Source of the DNA: Prevotellaceae bacterium UBA4372
GTDB taxonomy: Bacteria; Bacteroidota; Bacteroidia; Bacteroidales; Bacteroidaceae
Direction: 5' to 3'
Assembly: GCA_002391275.1 (NCBI GenBank)
Contig: DGSC01000052.1
Span: forward strand, 1-62,917
DNA: 62,917 nucleotides
The notes beneath the pieces are model-generated. The model did not search any database. It saw only the letters and a program-made list of their open reading frames with translations, and was not told the origin of the DNA. The position numbers and the translations under genes are program-made. Shown one piece after another: positions 15,111 to 24,487 of the stretch; the first letter of the stretch is position 1, and the number at the start of each line of letters is the position of its first letter.

Positions 15111-17582
15111 TTAAAGGAGGATGCCGAGCTGGGCTACAGCTGCAGAGACCAACCAAGCAACGGCTGTAGTGTAGAAGGCTGCGAAAAGAGCCCATCGCCA
15201 CGAACCTGTTTCGTTTTTTATTGCTACTATAGTGGCCAAGCACGGGAAGTAGAGGAGGATGAAAAGGAGATAGGAATAGGCCGTCAGAGGCGTGATGCCA
15301 TCCATGGCCATCTGACGACGCAGACGCACGTATTTGTCGGTGTCGTCGCTGAAGGTATCGTCGTCGGCAAAAGATTCGTCGCCAGAGTAAAGGACACCCA
15401 TGGTAGAGGCCACAATTTCCTTCGCCCCAATACCTGCTATGAGACTGACGTCGAGTTTCCAGTTGAAGCCCTGCGGCGCAAAAACAGGTTCAATGGCTTT
15501 GCCCATACGGCCGAGATAGGAGTTCTCCATAGCAGTTCCTCGCCCCGATTCCTCCAAGGATGAGCGGGTTGCATTGCCGCCAACGGCCTCTGTCGAGGAT
15601 AGCGATTCCCCCTCCACACGAGTGGATTCAGGGAGGGGCCAATAGCTCAAGGCCCACACGATGATGCTGGCCACGAGGATGATACCACCCATCTTCTTGA
15701 GATATTCCTTTCCCTTCTCCCACGTATGGCGGCCTATGGCTTTGGCTGTAGGCCAGCGGTAAGGCGGCAGTTCCATGACAAAAGGCGTGTCCTCGTCCTT
15801 GATGATCAACGACGAGAAGAGGCGGGAAACGAGCACAGCCATGAGTATGCCAATGGCATAAAGCGAAACGAGCACCATAGACTGCCAACGTGGCGCAAAG
15901 AAGGTGCCTACGACCATGATGTAGATAGGCAGGCGTGCCGAACACGACATAAAGGGCAGGACGAGCATGGTGATCAGTCGCGAACGGCGGCTCTCAATGG
16001 TGCGTGTGGCCATGACGGCTGGCACATTGCAGCCAAAGCCCATGACCAAAGGAATAAACGATTTGCCGTGAAGCCCCATGCGGTGCATGAGCTTGTCCAT
16101 GATGAAAGCGGCACGAGCCATGTAGCCCGAGTCCTCCATGAAGGAGATAAACAGGTAAAGAATAAGGATTTGAGGAAGAAAAACAATCACAGACCCTACC
16201 CCACCGATGACACCATCGACGAGCATAGAGCGCAAAGGACCCTCGCTCATCGAGGAACCTATAAAGTCGCCCAGCCATGCCACTCCAGCCTCGATCCAAT
16301 CCATAGGATATTGGCCGAGGGTGAAAGTCGTCTGGAACATGACATAGAGGATAAGAAAGAAGATAGGGAAGCCCAGGTACTTGTTCGACAGCAAGTTGTC
16401 AATCATGTGCGTAGTCTTGTAGGTATCTTCTTTCGTTCCTGTCTGGTACTCGGCTTCGGTAAGGGCTCCGTTGATGAAGCCGTATTTTGCATCCATGATA
16501 GCAGTCTCGGCATCCACGTCCATCTCCTCTCTTACACGAGCCACGGCCTTGTCCCTACTCTCGAGAATGGCCTTGGAACTACTCTTGGCCGCAATAAGCT
16601 TTTCCACTTCTTCGTCGCCTTCCATGAGTTTGATGGCCAGGTAGCGCGTAGAATAACGGGTACGCAGTTGGTCGTCCTGCTTAAGGTAGTGCTGGATGCG
16701 GGCTATGCCGTCTTCGATCTCGTGACCATAGTTGATGTGCAAGTGACGCGCCACTTTGTTCTCACCTTCGTAGACGTCGACGACGGTTTGCAACAGCTCG
16801 TCGAGGCCCTGTCCGCTCTTGAATGATGTGGGCACCATAGGCACGCCCATGAGCGTCTGCAGGGTGTCGATGTTGAGGATGTCGCCCCGTCGCTGCATCT
16901 CGTCGAACATATTGAGCGCACACACCATAGGCACGTTCATGTCGACAAGTTGGGTGGTGAGATAAAGGTTGCGCTCGATGTTGGAGGAATCGATGACATT
17001 GATGATGACGTCCGGGTGTTCATCGTTGAGATGACGGCGGACATACATCTCTTCAGGCGAATAACACGTGAGCGAGTATGTGCCGGGGAGATCGGTGAGG
17101 TTGAAACGATAGCCGCCCCAGTTGGCCGTTGCTACGGTTGCGTCCACCGTAACTCCCGAATAGTTGCCCACACGAGCATGGGCTCCGCTGGCAAAATTGA
17201 AAAGCGACGTCTTGCCACAGTTGGGATTACCCACGAGCGCCACATTGATGGTATGATGCTTGCGGACAGCAACCTCTTGCAAAAGTTCTTCACCTTCATG
17301 CTCAAGAGTCAGCGGATGAGGACCAGAAGCCGCCAAGGCAGCTTCGTTGACGGCTTCGTCACCAGTGACGATTTCAATCATGGATGCTTCGTCGCGACGG
17401 AGACTGACCTCATATCCCATCAGCCGATACTTGACAGGATCCTGCAAGGGAGCATTGAGCAGGGCTTCTACGGACTGACCTTTGATGAAACCCATCTCGA
17501 CAATGCGCTTGCGGAAACCGCCATGACCACTCACTTTCACTATTACAGCACTCTGGCCTGTCTGCAAATCGGATAATTGCAT
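15111..17582 (-). CDS. feoB: FeoA-FeoB fusion, ferrous iron transporter
   Basis: Fe(II) importer of 823 residues counted from MQLSDLQTGQ at 17582. Residues 1-75 are a FeoA/SH3-like domain (VSGHGGFRKRIVEMGFIKGQ, KYRLMGYEVSLRRDEA). Then comes the cytoplasmic G domain: G1 GNPNCGKTS, G3 DLPGTYSL, G4 NMFD. The membrane part has two Gate/Nucleoside-recognition halves, including MGFGCNVPAVMATRTIESRR and LPFMSCSARLPIYIM, with the conserved Cys residues. An insertion near ESTRVEGESLSSTEAVGGNA is low complexity. A longer reading to 17663 would begin upstream of the TACTTTTG promoter box at 17613-17620, so the shorter start is chosen. Fusion of FeoA to FeoB is common in Bacteroidetes. Confidence 0.95.
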   Translation of the reverse strand: MQLSDLQTGQSAVIVKVSGHGGFRKRIVEMGFIKGQSVEALLNAPLQDPVKYRLMGYEVSLRRDEASMIEIVTGDEAVNEAALAASGPHPLTLEHEGEELLQEVAVRKHHTINVALVGNPNCGKTSLFNFASGAHARVGNYSGVTVDATVATANWGGYRFNLTDLPGTYSLTCYSPEEMYVRRHLNDEHPDVIINVIDSSNIERNLYLTTQLVDMNVPMVCALNMFDEMQRRGDILNIDTLQTLMGVPMVPTSFKSGQGLDELLQTVVDVYEGENKVARHLHINYGHEIEDGIARIQHYLKQDDQLRTRYSTRYLAIKLMEGDEEVEKLIAAKSSSKAILESRDKAVARVREEMDVDAETAIMDAKYGFINGALTEAEYQTGTKEDTYKTTHMIDNLLSNKYLGFPIFFLILYVMFQTTFTLGQYPMDWIEAGVAWLGDFIGSSMSEGPLRSMLVDGVIGGVGSVIVFLPQILILYLFISFMEDSGYMARAAFIMDKLMHRMGLHGKSFIPLVMGFGCNVPAVMATRTIESRRSRLITMLVLPFMSCSARLPIYIMVVGTFFAPRWQSMVLVSLYAIGILMAVLVSRLFSSLIIKDEDTPFVMELPPYRWPTAKAIGRHTWEKGKEYLKKMGGIILVASIIVWALSYWPLPESTRVEGESLSSTEAVGGNATRSSLEESGRGTAMENSYLGRMGKAIEPVFAPQGFNWKLDVSLIAGIGAKEIVASTMGVLYSGDESFADDDTFSDDTDKYVRLRRQMAMDGITPLTAYSYLLFILLYFPCLATIVAIKNETGSWRWALFAAFYTTAVAWLVSAAVAQLGILL

Positions 17583-17612
17583 ACCTGAAGTTTTCTTTTG
17601 TTGATTTTGCAG

Positions 17613-17620
17613 CAAAAGTA
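17613..17620 (-). promoter_or_regulatory. -7 promoter box of feoAB
   Basis: The minus strand reads TACTTTTG (TAnnTTTG), 31-38 bases before the start at 17582. No obvious Fur box is seen. Confidence 0.65.
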
Positions 17621-17661
17621 CTTGAATTTGCCCAAACGGCCAACTTGATTCACTTACGGAC

Positions 17662-17706
17662 AAAAAAAATACCTACTTCGGCGAAGAAAATCACCAAAAG
17701 TAGGTA
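17662..17706 (-). terminator. Terminator after ispD
   Basis: On the minus strand TACCTACTT pairs with AAGTAGGTA, followed by eight T residues. It lies 34 bases beyond the ispD stop and shields feoAB from read-through. Confidence 0.85.
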
Positions 17707-17739
17707 ATAGTTTAAAATAACAATACGGCACTTCCGCCG

Positions 17740-18438
17740 TCAGTCACGGCGTCTATGCGTTGCCCGCCAGTGCAGGACAGCCTCAGCTACGACCAGGTCA
17801 AACGGCGTAGTAATTTTGACATTCTCGCGGTTGCCTTCAACCAGTTCCACTACCTGACCGTTAGCTTCTACTACGCTGGCATCGTCGGTAAACGTATCCC
17901 TGAACTCTTGGCTATAGGCAGCCGAGAGCATCGGCAAGGGGAAAACCTGCGGTGTCTGCACCAGACGATAGCGGGAACGGTCGCGCGTTTGAGAACCGTC
18001 GTCTGTGAGTTCGCGGACAGTCTCCACGACAGGAACCACGGGTACTACAGCCTTGCCAAGCGCAGCTTCTGCATAGCAAGTGCGAATAACCTCCAGACCG
18101 ACAAAAGGTCGCACGCCATCGTGAACCCCCACGACGGCATCATCGGCAGCCCCTTCAAGATGCCGCAGGCCATTCAGCACTGAATGAAAGCGGGTAGCCC
18201 CACCCGACACAACGTCGTGGGGCAGCGTGAAATGGTGTTCGCGACATAGTTCCTGCCAGAAAGTCTGCTGGCTCTCGGGCAATACCAACACAAGCGACAC
18301 ATCCGGCAAAGCTGCGGCAAAAGCCTCAAGCGTATGCATCAACACGGGACGGCCGCCTATAGGAAGAAACTGCTTGGGCAAGTCTGAGCCCATTCGCAAC
18401 CCTTTACCGCCTGCAACGATAATGGCGTAACGCTTCAT
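17740..18438 (-). CDS. ispD: 2-C-methyl-D-erythritol 4-phosphate cytidylyltransferase
   Basis: Third step of the MEP isoprenoid pathway: joins CTP and methylerythritol phosphate to CDP-ME. The 232-residue protein has the nucleotide-binding N-terminus IVAGGKGLRMGSDLPKQFLP (GxGxRMG...PKQ), VGVHDGVRPFV (HDxxRPxV) and TDDASVVEANG near the end, all IspD hallmarks. Its start overlaps the stop of the DJ-1/PfpI gene by 4 bases, so translation is probably coupled. Confidence 0.95.
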   Translation of the reverse strand: MKRYAIIVAGGKGLRMGSDLPKQFLPIGGRPVLMHTLEAFAAALPDVSLVLVLPESQQTFWQELCREHHFTLPHDVVSGGATRFHSVLNGLRHLEGAADDAVVGVHDGVRPFVGLEVIRTCYAEAALGKAVVPVVPVVETVRELTDDGSQTRDRSRYRLVQTPQVFPLPMLSAAYSQEFRDTFTDDASVVEANGQVVELVEGNRENVKITTPFDLVVAEAVLHWRATHRRRD

Positions 18439-18986
18439 TTCACCTCACTCCAGAGCATGCCTTGGCGCAAGGCATCGGCCGTGGACTTATCCTTGAGGCA
18501 TTCCACAATTGCGTAGCCAAACTCGAAGACGGCTGCAGGACCTTTGCCTGTGATAAACTGCCCATCCTGCTCTACCAGTGCACCGGTGCAAGTGGCGCCA
18601 GTGAGTTCTCCCTCGAAGCCAGGGTAACATGTGGCACGCTTGCCGCTGAGCATACCCAAACGTCCCAACACAAGAGGCGCAGCACAGATGGCTGCTACGG
18701 GACGGCCAAGATAAACATGGTCGCGGATGCGTTCTTTCAGCGTGTCGTTATCAGCCAGATTGGTAGCACCAGGCATACCACCAGGCAAAACAAGCATTTC
18801 GGCATCAAAGAAATCAACGTCCTCGAGCAACACATCGGTTGCCACTTGAATGCCATGGGCGCCTGTCACCAAGTGCTCACCAGTAGTAGAAACAATTTGC
18901 AGTTCAAGGCCTGCACGACGGATGATGTCGGCTGTTCCGAGAGCTTCTATCTCCTCGGAGCCTGTTGTAAAGAAAAGGTAAACCAT
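18435..18986 (-). CDS. DJ-1/PfpI family protein
   Basis: 183-residue protein of the DJ-1/ThiJ/PfpI superfamily: glyoxalase/deglycase-like or chaperone-like in other bacteria. YLFFTTGSEEIEALGTADIIRRAG is the typical N-terminus with the conserved Glu (about residue 14). The nucleophile elbow is AAICAAPLVLGRLG, with Cys near residue 101. GKGPAAVFEFGYAIVE is near the C-terminus, as in bacterial YajL. It lies between pdxJ and ispD on the same strand. Exact substrate cannot be told from sequence. Confidence 0.92.
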   Translation of the reverse strand: MVYLFFTTGSEEIEALGTADIIRRAGLELQIVSTTGEHLVTGAHGIQVATDVLLEDVDFFDAEMLVLPGGMPGATNLADNDTLKERIRDHVYLGRPVAAICAAPLVLGRLGMLSGKRATCYPGFEGELTGATCTGALVEQDGQFITGKGPAAVFEFGYAIVECLKDKSTADALRQGMLWSEVK

Positions 18987-18990
18987 AGAT

Positions 18991-19040
18991 GAGAGTACCC
19001 ACCCCCACCTTCCCTCAGGGGAGGAAGTGGGATGTATTTG
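18991..19040. repeat. C-rich hairpin repeat (family copy A)
   Basis: Intergenic hairpin: CCCACCCCCACCTTCCC/GGGGAGGAAGTGGG, followed by ATGTATT. It matches, with a few changes, a block inside the export-protein gene at 47329-47376. It lies between pdxJ and the DJ-1 gene and could act as an attenuator in that transcript. Confidence 0.65.
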
Positions 19041-19057
19041 AACAGTTGTACAAATAG

Positions 19058-19855
19058 TTATTGGTTAGCACCCTCCTCCTTGAGGGGTAGCAGGGAGGGT
19101 GTCTGTAGGCAAGCGAGATAGCGATGTATAGTCTCTTCAAGGCCTAAGTATAAGGCATCACAGATGAGCGCATGGCCGATGCTGACCTCATCGGTCCAGG
19201 GAATCTGCTCATGGAAATAAGTAAGATTCTGCAGACTGAGGTCGTGCCCGGCGTTGAGGCCGAGTCCTAAGGCCCGAGCGGCTTTCGCGGCACGGATGAA
19301 AGGCGCTATGGCTGCTGCTCTGAGGCTGTCGAAACTGCTTGCACTTGAAGACTGCGACGCCACAGCCGCAGCATAAGCCGCAGCATAGGGCTCGGTGTAT
19401 AGCTCCACACGATCGGCACCTGCCCGTGAAGCATATTCCACCATTTCTTCATCAGCACCCACGAATATGCTCACACGTATGCCGGCCTCCTTGAAACGAG
19501 CCGTCACGTCTGTGAGGAAGTTGAGGTGGGTCTTGGTGTCCCACCCGTGGTTGCTCGTAATCTGGTCGTGTCCATCGGGCACAAGAGTCACTTGGGTGGG
19601 CTTGTTGGCCAGGACAAGTGCCACGAACTCCGAGATGGGATTGCCTTCGATGTTGAATTCGGTGGTAAGGAGCGGCTTGAGGTCACGCACATCCTGATAG
19701 CGGATATGGCGCTCGTCGGGACGAGGATGAACGGTTATGCCCTGCGCACCAAAGCGTTCACAATCCTGCGCCACACGCAGGACGTCTGGGTTGTTGCCTC
19801 CACGGGCATTACGGATGGTAGCAACTTTATTGATGTTAACACTTAATTTTGTCAT
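19058..19855 (-). CDS. pdxJ: Pyridoxine 5'-phosphate synthase
   Basis: Last step of the deoxyxylulose-5-phosphate-dependent vitamin B6 route: condenses DXP with 3-amino-2-oxopropyl phosphate. The 265-residue TIM barrel shows LSVNINKVATIRNARGG at the N-terminus, GITVHPRPDERHI (conserved HPRPDxRH), EFNIEGNP, QVTLVPD, RVELYTEPYA and GLNAGHDLSLQNL. The protein is longer than E. coli PdxJ (about 243): the last 14 residues (SLLPLKEEGANQ region) come from a C-rich hairpin repeat at 19066-19103. A promoter box lies upstream at 19879-19886. Confidence 0.95.
   Translation of the reverse strand: MTKLSVNINKVATIRNARGGNNPDVLRVAQDCERFGAQGITVHPRPDERHIRYQDVRDLKPLLTTEFNIEGNPISEFVALVLANKPTQVTLVPDGHDQITSNHGWDTKTHLNFLTDVTARFKEAGIRVSIFVGADEEMVEYASRAGADRVELYTEPYAAAYAAAVASQSSSASSFDSLRAAAIAPFIRAAKAARALGLGLNAGHDLSLQNLTYFHEQIPWTDEVSIGHALICDALYLGLEETIHRYLACLQTPSLLPLKEEGANQ
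19066..19103. repeat. Hairpin repeat forming the pdxJ 3' end
   Basis: CACCCTC...GAGGGTG hairpin (plus strand) inside the last codons of pdxJ. Composition and layout resemble the hairpin at 18991-19040, 30 bases away, though identity is partial. On the transcript it gives a stable stem at the stop codon. Confidence 0.5.
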
Positions 19856-19878
19856 ATTTCACAGCTGTTATACATGTG

Positions 19879-19886
19879 CAAAAGTA
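19879..19886 (-). promoter_or_regulatory. -7 promoter box of pdxJ-DJ1-ispD
   Basis: The minus strand reads TACTTTTG, 24-31 bases upstream of the pdxJ start. Confidence 0.65.
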
Positions 19887-19992
19887 CTAAAAAGATATAT
19901 ATACGAACCCAAAAGTGCCCGTTTTTTTACTCTTTCAGCCTCTACGACAAAGAAAAATGATGAATGAGCTCAAAAAAACGAAGTTAAATGCT

Positions 19993-20000
19993 TAACTTTG
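19993..20000 (+). promoter_or_regulatory. -7 promoter box of nadK
   Basis: TAACTTTG on the plus strand, 22 bases upstream of the nadK start. Confidence 0.65.
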
Positions 20001-20022
20001 CAGCGCATTAAAGCTGAATGAT

Positions 20023-20919
20023 ATGAGCAAACTCCGTTTTGCCCTCTTCGGGAATATCTTCCAAGCACAGAAATCACTCGCTGTGAACCACCTCTTGCAG
20101 ACTTTGGCTCAGCATGAGGCTGAGATATCCATGGATGCCAAATTCTACAGGTTCCTCACCAATGAAATGCGTCTGAACCTACCACAGTCTTTGGCCTTGA
20201 TTGACGGCAACGACTTCGAAGCCGACTACGTCATCTCCATGGGGGGCGACGGCACTTTCTTGGAAGCAGCCCGGCGTGTGGCCGACAAGGAGATACCTAT
20301 CTTAGGAGTGAACATTGGCCGATTAGGTTTTCTGGCCGATGTCTTGCCCGAAGACATAGAGACGGTTGTCAGCAATATCTATGACGGCAAATGCCTCATT
20401 GAAGAACGTGTGGTCCTACAAGTGATCTATGGTGGTCGCAACCTTAAAGAGAAGCCCTTGGGCTACCCGTTCGCGCTCAACGAAGTGGCTGTTCTCAAGC
20501 GCGATGTTTCATCGATGATCAGCATCCGCGTAAGCATCAATGAGGAGTACCTCACGACCTATCAGGCCGACGGCCTTATCGTGAACACGCCGACAGGATC
20601 AACAGGTTATGCGCTTTCTGTAGGAGGTCCGGTGATGCAACCAGGCAGCCGCACCTTAGGACTGGTGCCCGTAGCACCCCACTCGCTGACGGCGCGTCCA
20701 CTGACTTTAACCGACGACGCAGAAGTGTCGCTGAGCATAGCGGCCCGCAACCACAAGTTCCTCGTTTCTATCGATGGCCGCAGCGAGCAGTGCCCCGAAA
20801 GCATAGAACTTAAGATAAAACGTGCGCCCTATCATGTGAAGGTGCTGAAACGTCCTGGCCAGAGTTTCTTTCGCACCATAAGAGAAAAACTCATGTGGGG
20901 CGCCGACACCAGAGAATAA
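20023..20919 (+). CDS. nadK: NAD kinase
   Basis: Phosphorylates NAD to NADP. The 298-residue protein has the GGDGT catalytic motif (YVISMGGDGTFLEAARRV), the NIGRLGFLADV segment, the EVAVLKRD..SMISI block and the second conserved motif YQADGLIVNTPTGSTGYALSVGGP. Length is normal. One base separates it from the ABC transporter gene, so the two probably form one unit with the SBF transporter that follows. Confidence 0.96.
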   Translation: MSKLRFALFGNIFQAQKSLAVNHLLQTLAQHEAEISMDAKFYRFLTNEMRLNLPQSLALIDGNDFEADYVISMGGDGTFLEAARRVADKEIPILGVNIGRLGFLADVLPEDIETVVSNIYDGKCLIEERVVLQVIYGGRNLKEKPLGYPFALNEVAVLKRDVSSMISIRVSINEEYLTTYQADGLIVNTPTGSTGYALSVGGPVMQPGSRTLGLVPVAPHSLTARPLTLTDDAEVSLSIAARNHKFLVSIDGRSEQCPESIELKIKRAPYHVKVLKRPGQSFFRTIREKLMWGADTRE

Positions 20920-20920
20920 G

Positions 20921-22681
20921 ATGAAAAAAGCGACAACACAAGAGCAGCCTCATGCCAGTCCCTGCAAAGACGGGACTGCAGGCAACACGGCCCTTATTCT
21001 CCGTTGGTTCTTCGAAATATTCAAGCGGGTGAAGCTGCAATCTTTCATCAATGCAATCAGTGGTGTTGTCCGCGTCGCCCTTGACTTTGCCTTCATTTGG
21101 GCTACCAAGCAAGTCATTGATGTTGCCACAGGCGACAGCCACGCTTCATGGTCGTTCCTCCCCCACCCCACCACACTGACCACCGCAGGCGCCATCCTGA
21201 TAGCCATCATGGTGGCACAACTGGCCTTAGGCTTTGCCGGCCGGTGGATAGCAGCCCTTCTGGGCGTTGATGCACAAAACAGAATGCAGCGACACATCTT
21301 CGAGCACCTTCTCCGCAGCGAGTGGTACGGGCGCGAAGAACGTCACAGCGGCGACGTACTCAACCGCCTTGTTTCTGACAGCCAGACAGTTGTAAGTGTT
21401 GTCACCGACACGTTACCCCAAGCCCTTGCCGTAGTGATTCGTCTCGCGTGCGCGTTCCTTTTCTTATATAATATGGACGCCGTATTGGCTGTCAGCGTCA
21501 CGGTCATCCTCCCCATCTTTATTCTCCTGAGCCGTTTATATGTCCGACGGATGAGAAGCATCACGCGAGAGGTGAGGAATACAGACAGCCATATACAGTC
21601 GACACTGCAGGAAAGCCTGCAGCATCGCGTGGTCCTGAAAACCCTCGAACGCATACAAACTATATTGAACGTGCTTCAAGGGCAACAAGACTCACTTCGC
21701 CGACAGGTTCGCCACCGCACCCTCTTTTCCTCATCTTCCAATCTGGTTCTCAACATTGGCTTTGGCGGAGCGTATCTTTTCGCTTTCCTCTGGAGTGCCA
21801 ACCGACTGGCCGACGGAGATATCACTTTTGGAATGATGACAGCATTCATTCAGCTTTGCGGGCAAATACAGGGACCCTTCCGCGAGCTGACGCGATTCAT
21901 TCCGGCTATCATCAGCAGCTTCACCGCTGCCGAACGTCTGATAGAACTGGAAGAGAGTCCGCTCGAAGCTGACGGCGAGCCTATTCGCTTCTCAGCTGGC
22001 GCCGGCATCCGCATCAACGATGTCTCTTTCGCATACGACGAACACAGCCGACTCATCCTCAATCACTTCAACGCAGATTTTCCCCCAGGCTCGGCCACTG
22101 CGATTCTCGGAGAGACGGGTGCCGGCAAGACGACCCTTATCCGCCTCATCCTTGCCTTGCTCACTCCCGACCAAGGCAGTGTAGAAATGTATGATTCACA
22201 TGCCAACGCGTCTGGCAACTCCACCAAGGTGTCTGCCCGGACTCGCTGCAATATTGTGTATGTGCCACAGGGAAACACACTCTTCAGCGGCACCTTACGC
22301 TGGAACCTCCAGCTGGGGCGTCCCGATGCCACAGAGAGCGAGATGTGGGAAGCCTTACGCTTAGCTTGTGCAGATTTTGTTGAGACAATGCCCGACGGCC
22401 TCAACACACACATAGGCGAGGGAGGAGCTGGTCTATCAGAAGGTCAGGCCCAACGCATTGCGATAGCCCGAGCCTTGTTGCGTCGCGGTAGCATTATTCT
22501 TTTTGACGAAGCAACAAGTGCACTCGACCAACAGACCGAAAAGAACCTCCTCACCAACCTCATTTCCCATAACAAGAGCCTCGGTATTGCTCCTACTCTT
22601 ATTTTCATCACTCACCGGCCTGCAGTCGTCGAACATTGCGAGCAGGTAATCACCCTCACACGATGCACCTCTCTTTCCTGA
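20921..22681 (+). CDS. ABC exporter, fused membrane and ATPase domains
   Basis: Half-size type IV ABC exporter of 586 residues, similar in design to MsbA. The membrane domain has about six segments (residues 30-320). The ATPase domain carries Walker A GETGAGKTT, the Q-loop region VYVPQGNTLFSGT, signature LSEGQAQRIAIARAL, Walker B IILFDEATSALD and H-loop FITHR. It must act as a dimer. The substrate is not clear; lipid or drug export are the usual roles. The 3' end overlaps the start of the next gene by 19 bases. Confidence 0.92.
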   Translation: MKKATTQEQPHASPCKDGTAGNTALILRWFFEIFKRVKLQSFINAISGVVRVALDFAFIWATKQVIDVATGDSHASWSFLPHPTTLTTAGAILIAIMVAQLALGFAGRWIAALLGVDAQNRMQRHIFEHLLRSEWYGREERHSGDVLNRLVSDSQTVVSVVTDTLPQALAVVIRLACAFLFLYNMDAVLAVSVTVILPIFILLSRLYVRRMRSITREVRNTDSHIQSTLQESLQHRVVLKTLERIQTILNVLQGQQDSLRRQVRHRTLFSSSSNLVLNIGFGGAYLFAFLWSANRLADGDITFGMMTAFIQLCGQIQGPFRELTRFIPAIISSFTAAERLIELEESPLEADGEPIRFSAGAGIRINDVSFAYDEHSRLILNHFNADFPPGSATAILGETGAGKTTLIRLILALLTPDQGSVEMYDSHANASGNSTKVSARTRCNIVYVPQGNTLFSGTLRWNLQLGRPDATESEMWEALRLACADFVETMPDGLNTHIGEGGAGLSEGQAQRIAIARALLRRGSIILFDEATSALDQQTEKNLLTNLISHNKSLGIAPTLIFITHRPAVVEHCEQVITLTRCTSLS

Positions 22682-23712
22682 AGAACTGGACTCTTCCTGT
22701 GGCCATAGCTACGGGCTCTGTCCTATACATGCTCTTTGCTTTTGTTCCAGCCCTCAGTGCGGCAGCTGATATTCTCGGTCCTTTGTGCGAGACCTTACTG
22801 CCGATAAGCATTTTCTGTACACTTTTTGTCACATTCTCGAAAGTAGATTTCCACCTCATGCGCCTTCGTGGCTGGCATGGAGTCGTTTTGTTTACACAGC
22901 TTTCGATAGCGGCCCTCCTGACCTTTTTTACCTACAAGATCATCGGTATAGACAATTTCTCCACCTCCCTTCCTCTTGTGGCCGGCCTCTCTCAGCAGGA
23001 TGTTATTTGGATTTCAGAAGCCATCTTGGTTTGTATTATAGCACCTTGTGCTTCGGCTTCACCTGTCGTAACGGCAAAACTGGGCGGCGATCTCACTCAA
23101 ATGACAACCTTCGTTTTGCTGTCGTCACTGGTTGCATCGCTCTTTATTCCAATCATTTTTCCTCTTCTGGAACCGCATGCAGGCAACACTTTTCTTGGTG
23201 CTTTTCTGCTCATCCTCCAGCGGCTGTCGTCCGTCTTACTCTTGCCTTTGTTGTTAGGAGCTCTGGTACGTCATTGGGTAAAGCCGCCATACAACTGGTT
23301 CCTACGTACCCCTGATTTGGGTTTCTACCTATGGAGCGTGTCATTAGCTATAACCTCTGGTATCACCGTAAAAAACATGATTCATAGTCATGCAAGCCCA
23401 CAACTTCTCATAGCCATAGCCGCCCTGACACTGTTTACCGCCGTCGTTCAGTTCGGCATCGGTCGTATGGTGGGACAGCACTTTGGGCAACTCGTCTGCT
23501 CAGGGCAAGCGATGTTTCAGAAAAATACGGGGTTGGCAATTTGGATAGCCTATGTATACCTCTCACCCGTCGCTTCGATAGGTGCAGGCTGCTATGTCCT
23601 TTGGCAAAATATCATCAATTCCTTCGAGCTCTGGCAGCACCGAAAAATCGGCGCTCCAAAGCCTGAACGAGCAACAACGTCCAAAGGAGAGCAAAAAAGC
23701 ACACACCTGTGA
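22663..23712 (+). CDS. Bile acid:sodium symporter-family (SBF/BASS) transporter
   Basis: Membrane protein with about ten hydrophobic segments, 349 residues from MHLSFLKNWT. The middle motif CIIAPCASASPVVTAKLGGDLTQMTTFVLLSSLVASLFIP is the conserved crossover region of the SBF/BASS fold, and SGQAMFQKNTGLAIWIAYVYLSPVASIGAGCYVLWQN is the second conserved half. The start at 22663 is chosen over 22636 because it limits the overlap with the ABC gene to 19 bases. The 3' end overlaps the convergent membrane-protein gene by 98 bases. Substrate unknown. Confidence 0.8.
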   Translation: MHLSFLKNWTLPVAIATGSVLYMLFAFVPALSAAADILGPLCETLLPISIFCTLFVTFSKVDFHLMRLRGWHGVVLFTQLSIAALLTFFTYKIIGIDNFSTSLPLVAGLSQQDVIWISEAILVCIIAPCASASPVVTAKLGGDLTQMTTFVLLSSLVASLFIPIIFPLLEPHAGNTFLGAFLLILQRLSSVLLLPLLLGALVRHWVKPPYNWFLRTPDLGFYLWSVSLAITSGITVKNMIHSHASPQLLIAIAALTLFTAVVQFGIGRMVGQHFGQLVCSGQAMFQKNTGLAIWIAYVYLSPVASIGAGCYVLWQNIINSFELWQHRKIGAPKPERATTSKGEQKSTHL

Positions 23713-24475
23713 CAGCGTTTTCTATGCCCAAAGGAACAAAAGGCACACATGAGAGTGCAAAAAGCAGGCTGTAAGCAATTAACCTTTGCCTACGGAAAGT
23801 ACGCAAAAGCTCTGTGCGCCCCCAAGAAGTTGTAGAGAGCCAAAAGGTCAGCGCCACAACAAGCATAAAAATCTTAGTATCCCACAACAAACCGAGCACC
23901 AAGGACGTCTGATTGGTCAACGCGCCCAAATCGGGCGTAAGCTTGGGCATGTGGTTGCGACTGACAAACTGAAGCACTGTTCCAACCAGCCATCCCGCCA
24001 CCATAGGCCAACATGCCAGGCGGAAAAACTCGTTGCGACGCTGCCATGCCATAAGCAGAAAAGCCAGACACAGAGGCACGGTGATGCCATCGTGTGTGAA
24101 ACTACAGAAGATTCCCATCAAAAGCATTAGGGCATAAGCTCGCTTGAAGTCGCGTCTGCTGATGCGTTTGTATTGAGTCAGGAAAAAGGGTACAATACAC
24201 TGAGAAGTCAGCTCGATGATAGCATCCTCATCACGGGAAAAGAAAAGATGCGAGCCCGGCGCAAAAAGCAAAACAAACAATGCGGTGATGATGACTTCCA
24301 AAGAGGACCTGTCCGTGCCGATGAAGCGTGCCAACAGCCATACCAGCAACGTGAACAAGAAAGCGGTAATGGGTATGATAATACGTGGATCCCAGACGTA
24401 GCCGCCTGCCTTCGGCACAGCTACGAGCGTGAGACTCACGAACAAAAAGATACCTAAATACGTCAGTGTTCGCAT
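23615..24475 (-). CDS. Polytopic membrane protein of unknown function (DUF6056/EpsG-like)
   Basis: Protein of 286 residues with eight or nine hydrophobic segments. The FFSRDEDAIIELTSQCIVPFFL and LMLLMGIFCSFTHDGITVP stretches are reminiscent of Wzy/EpsG or DUF6056-like polytopic proteins, but no firm family is recognised. The C-terminus is basic (RRFFGAARARRN). The start at 24475 (MRTLTYLG) is chosen because the promoter box TACCTTTG at 24488-24495 would overlap a longer form starting at 24490. The last 98 bases overlap the convergent SBF transporter gene. Confidence 0.7.
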   Translation of the reverse strand: MRTLTYLGIFLFVSLTLVAVPKAGGYVWDPRIIIPITAFLFTLLVWLLARFIGTDRSSLEVIITALFVLLFAPGSHLFFSRDEDAIIELTSQCIVPFFLTQYKRISRRDFKRAYALMLLMGIFCSFTHDGITVPLCLAFLLMAWQRRNEFFRLACWPMVAGWLVGTVLQFVSRNHMPKLTPDLGALTNQTSLVLGLLWDTKIFMLVVALTFWLSTTSWGRTELLRTFRRQRLIAYSLLFALSCVPFVPLGIENAVTGVCFFALLWTLLLVQALERRFFGAARARRN

Positions 24476-24487
24476 ATTTTTCGCTGA

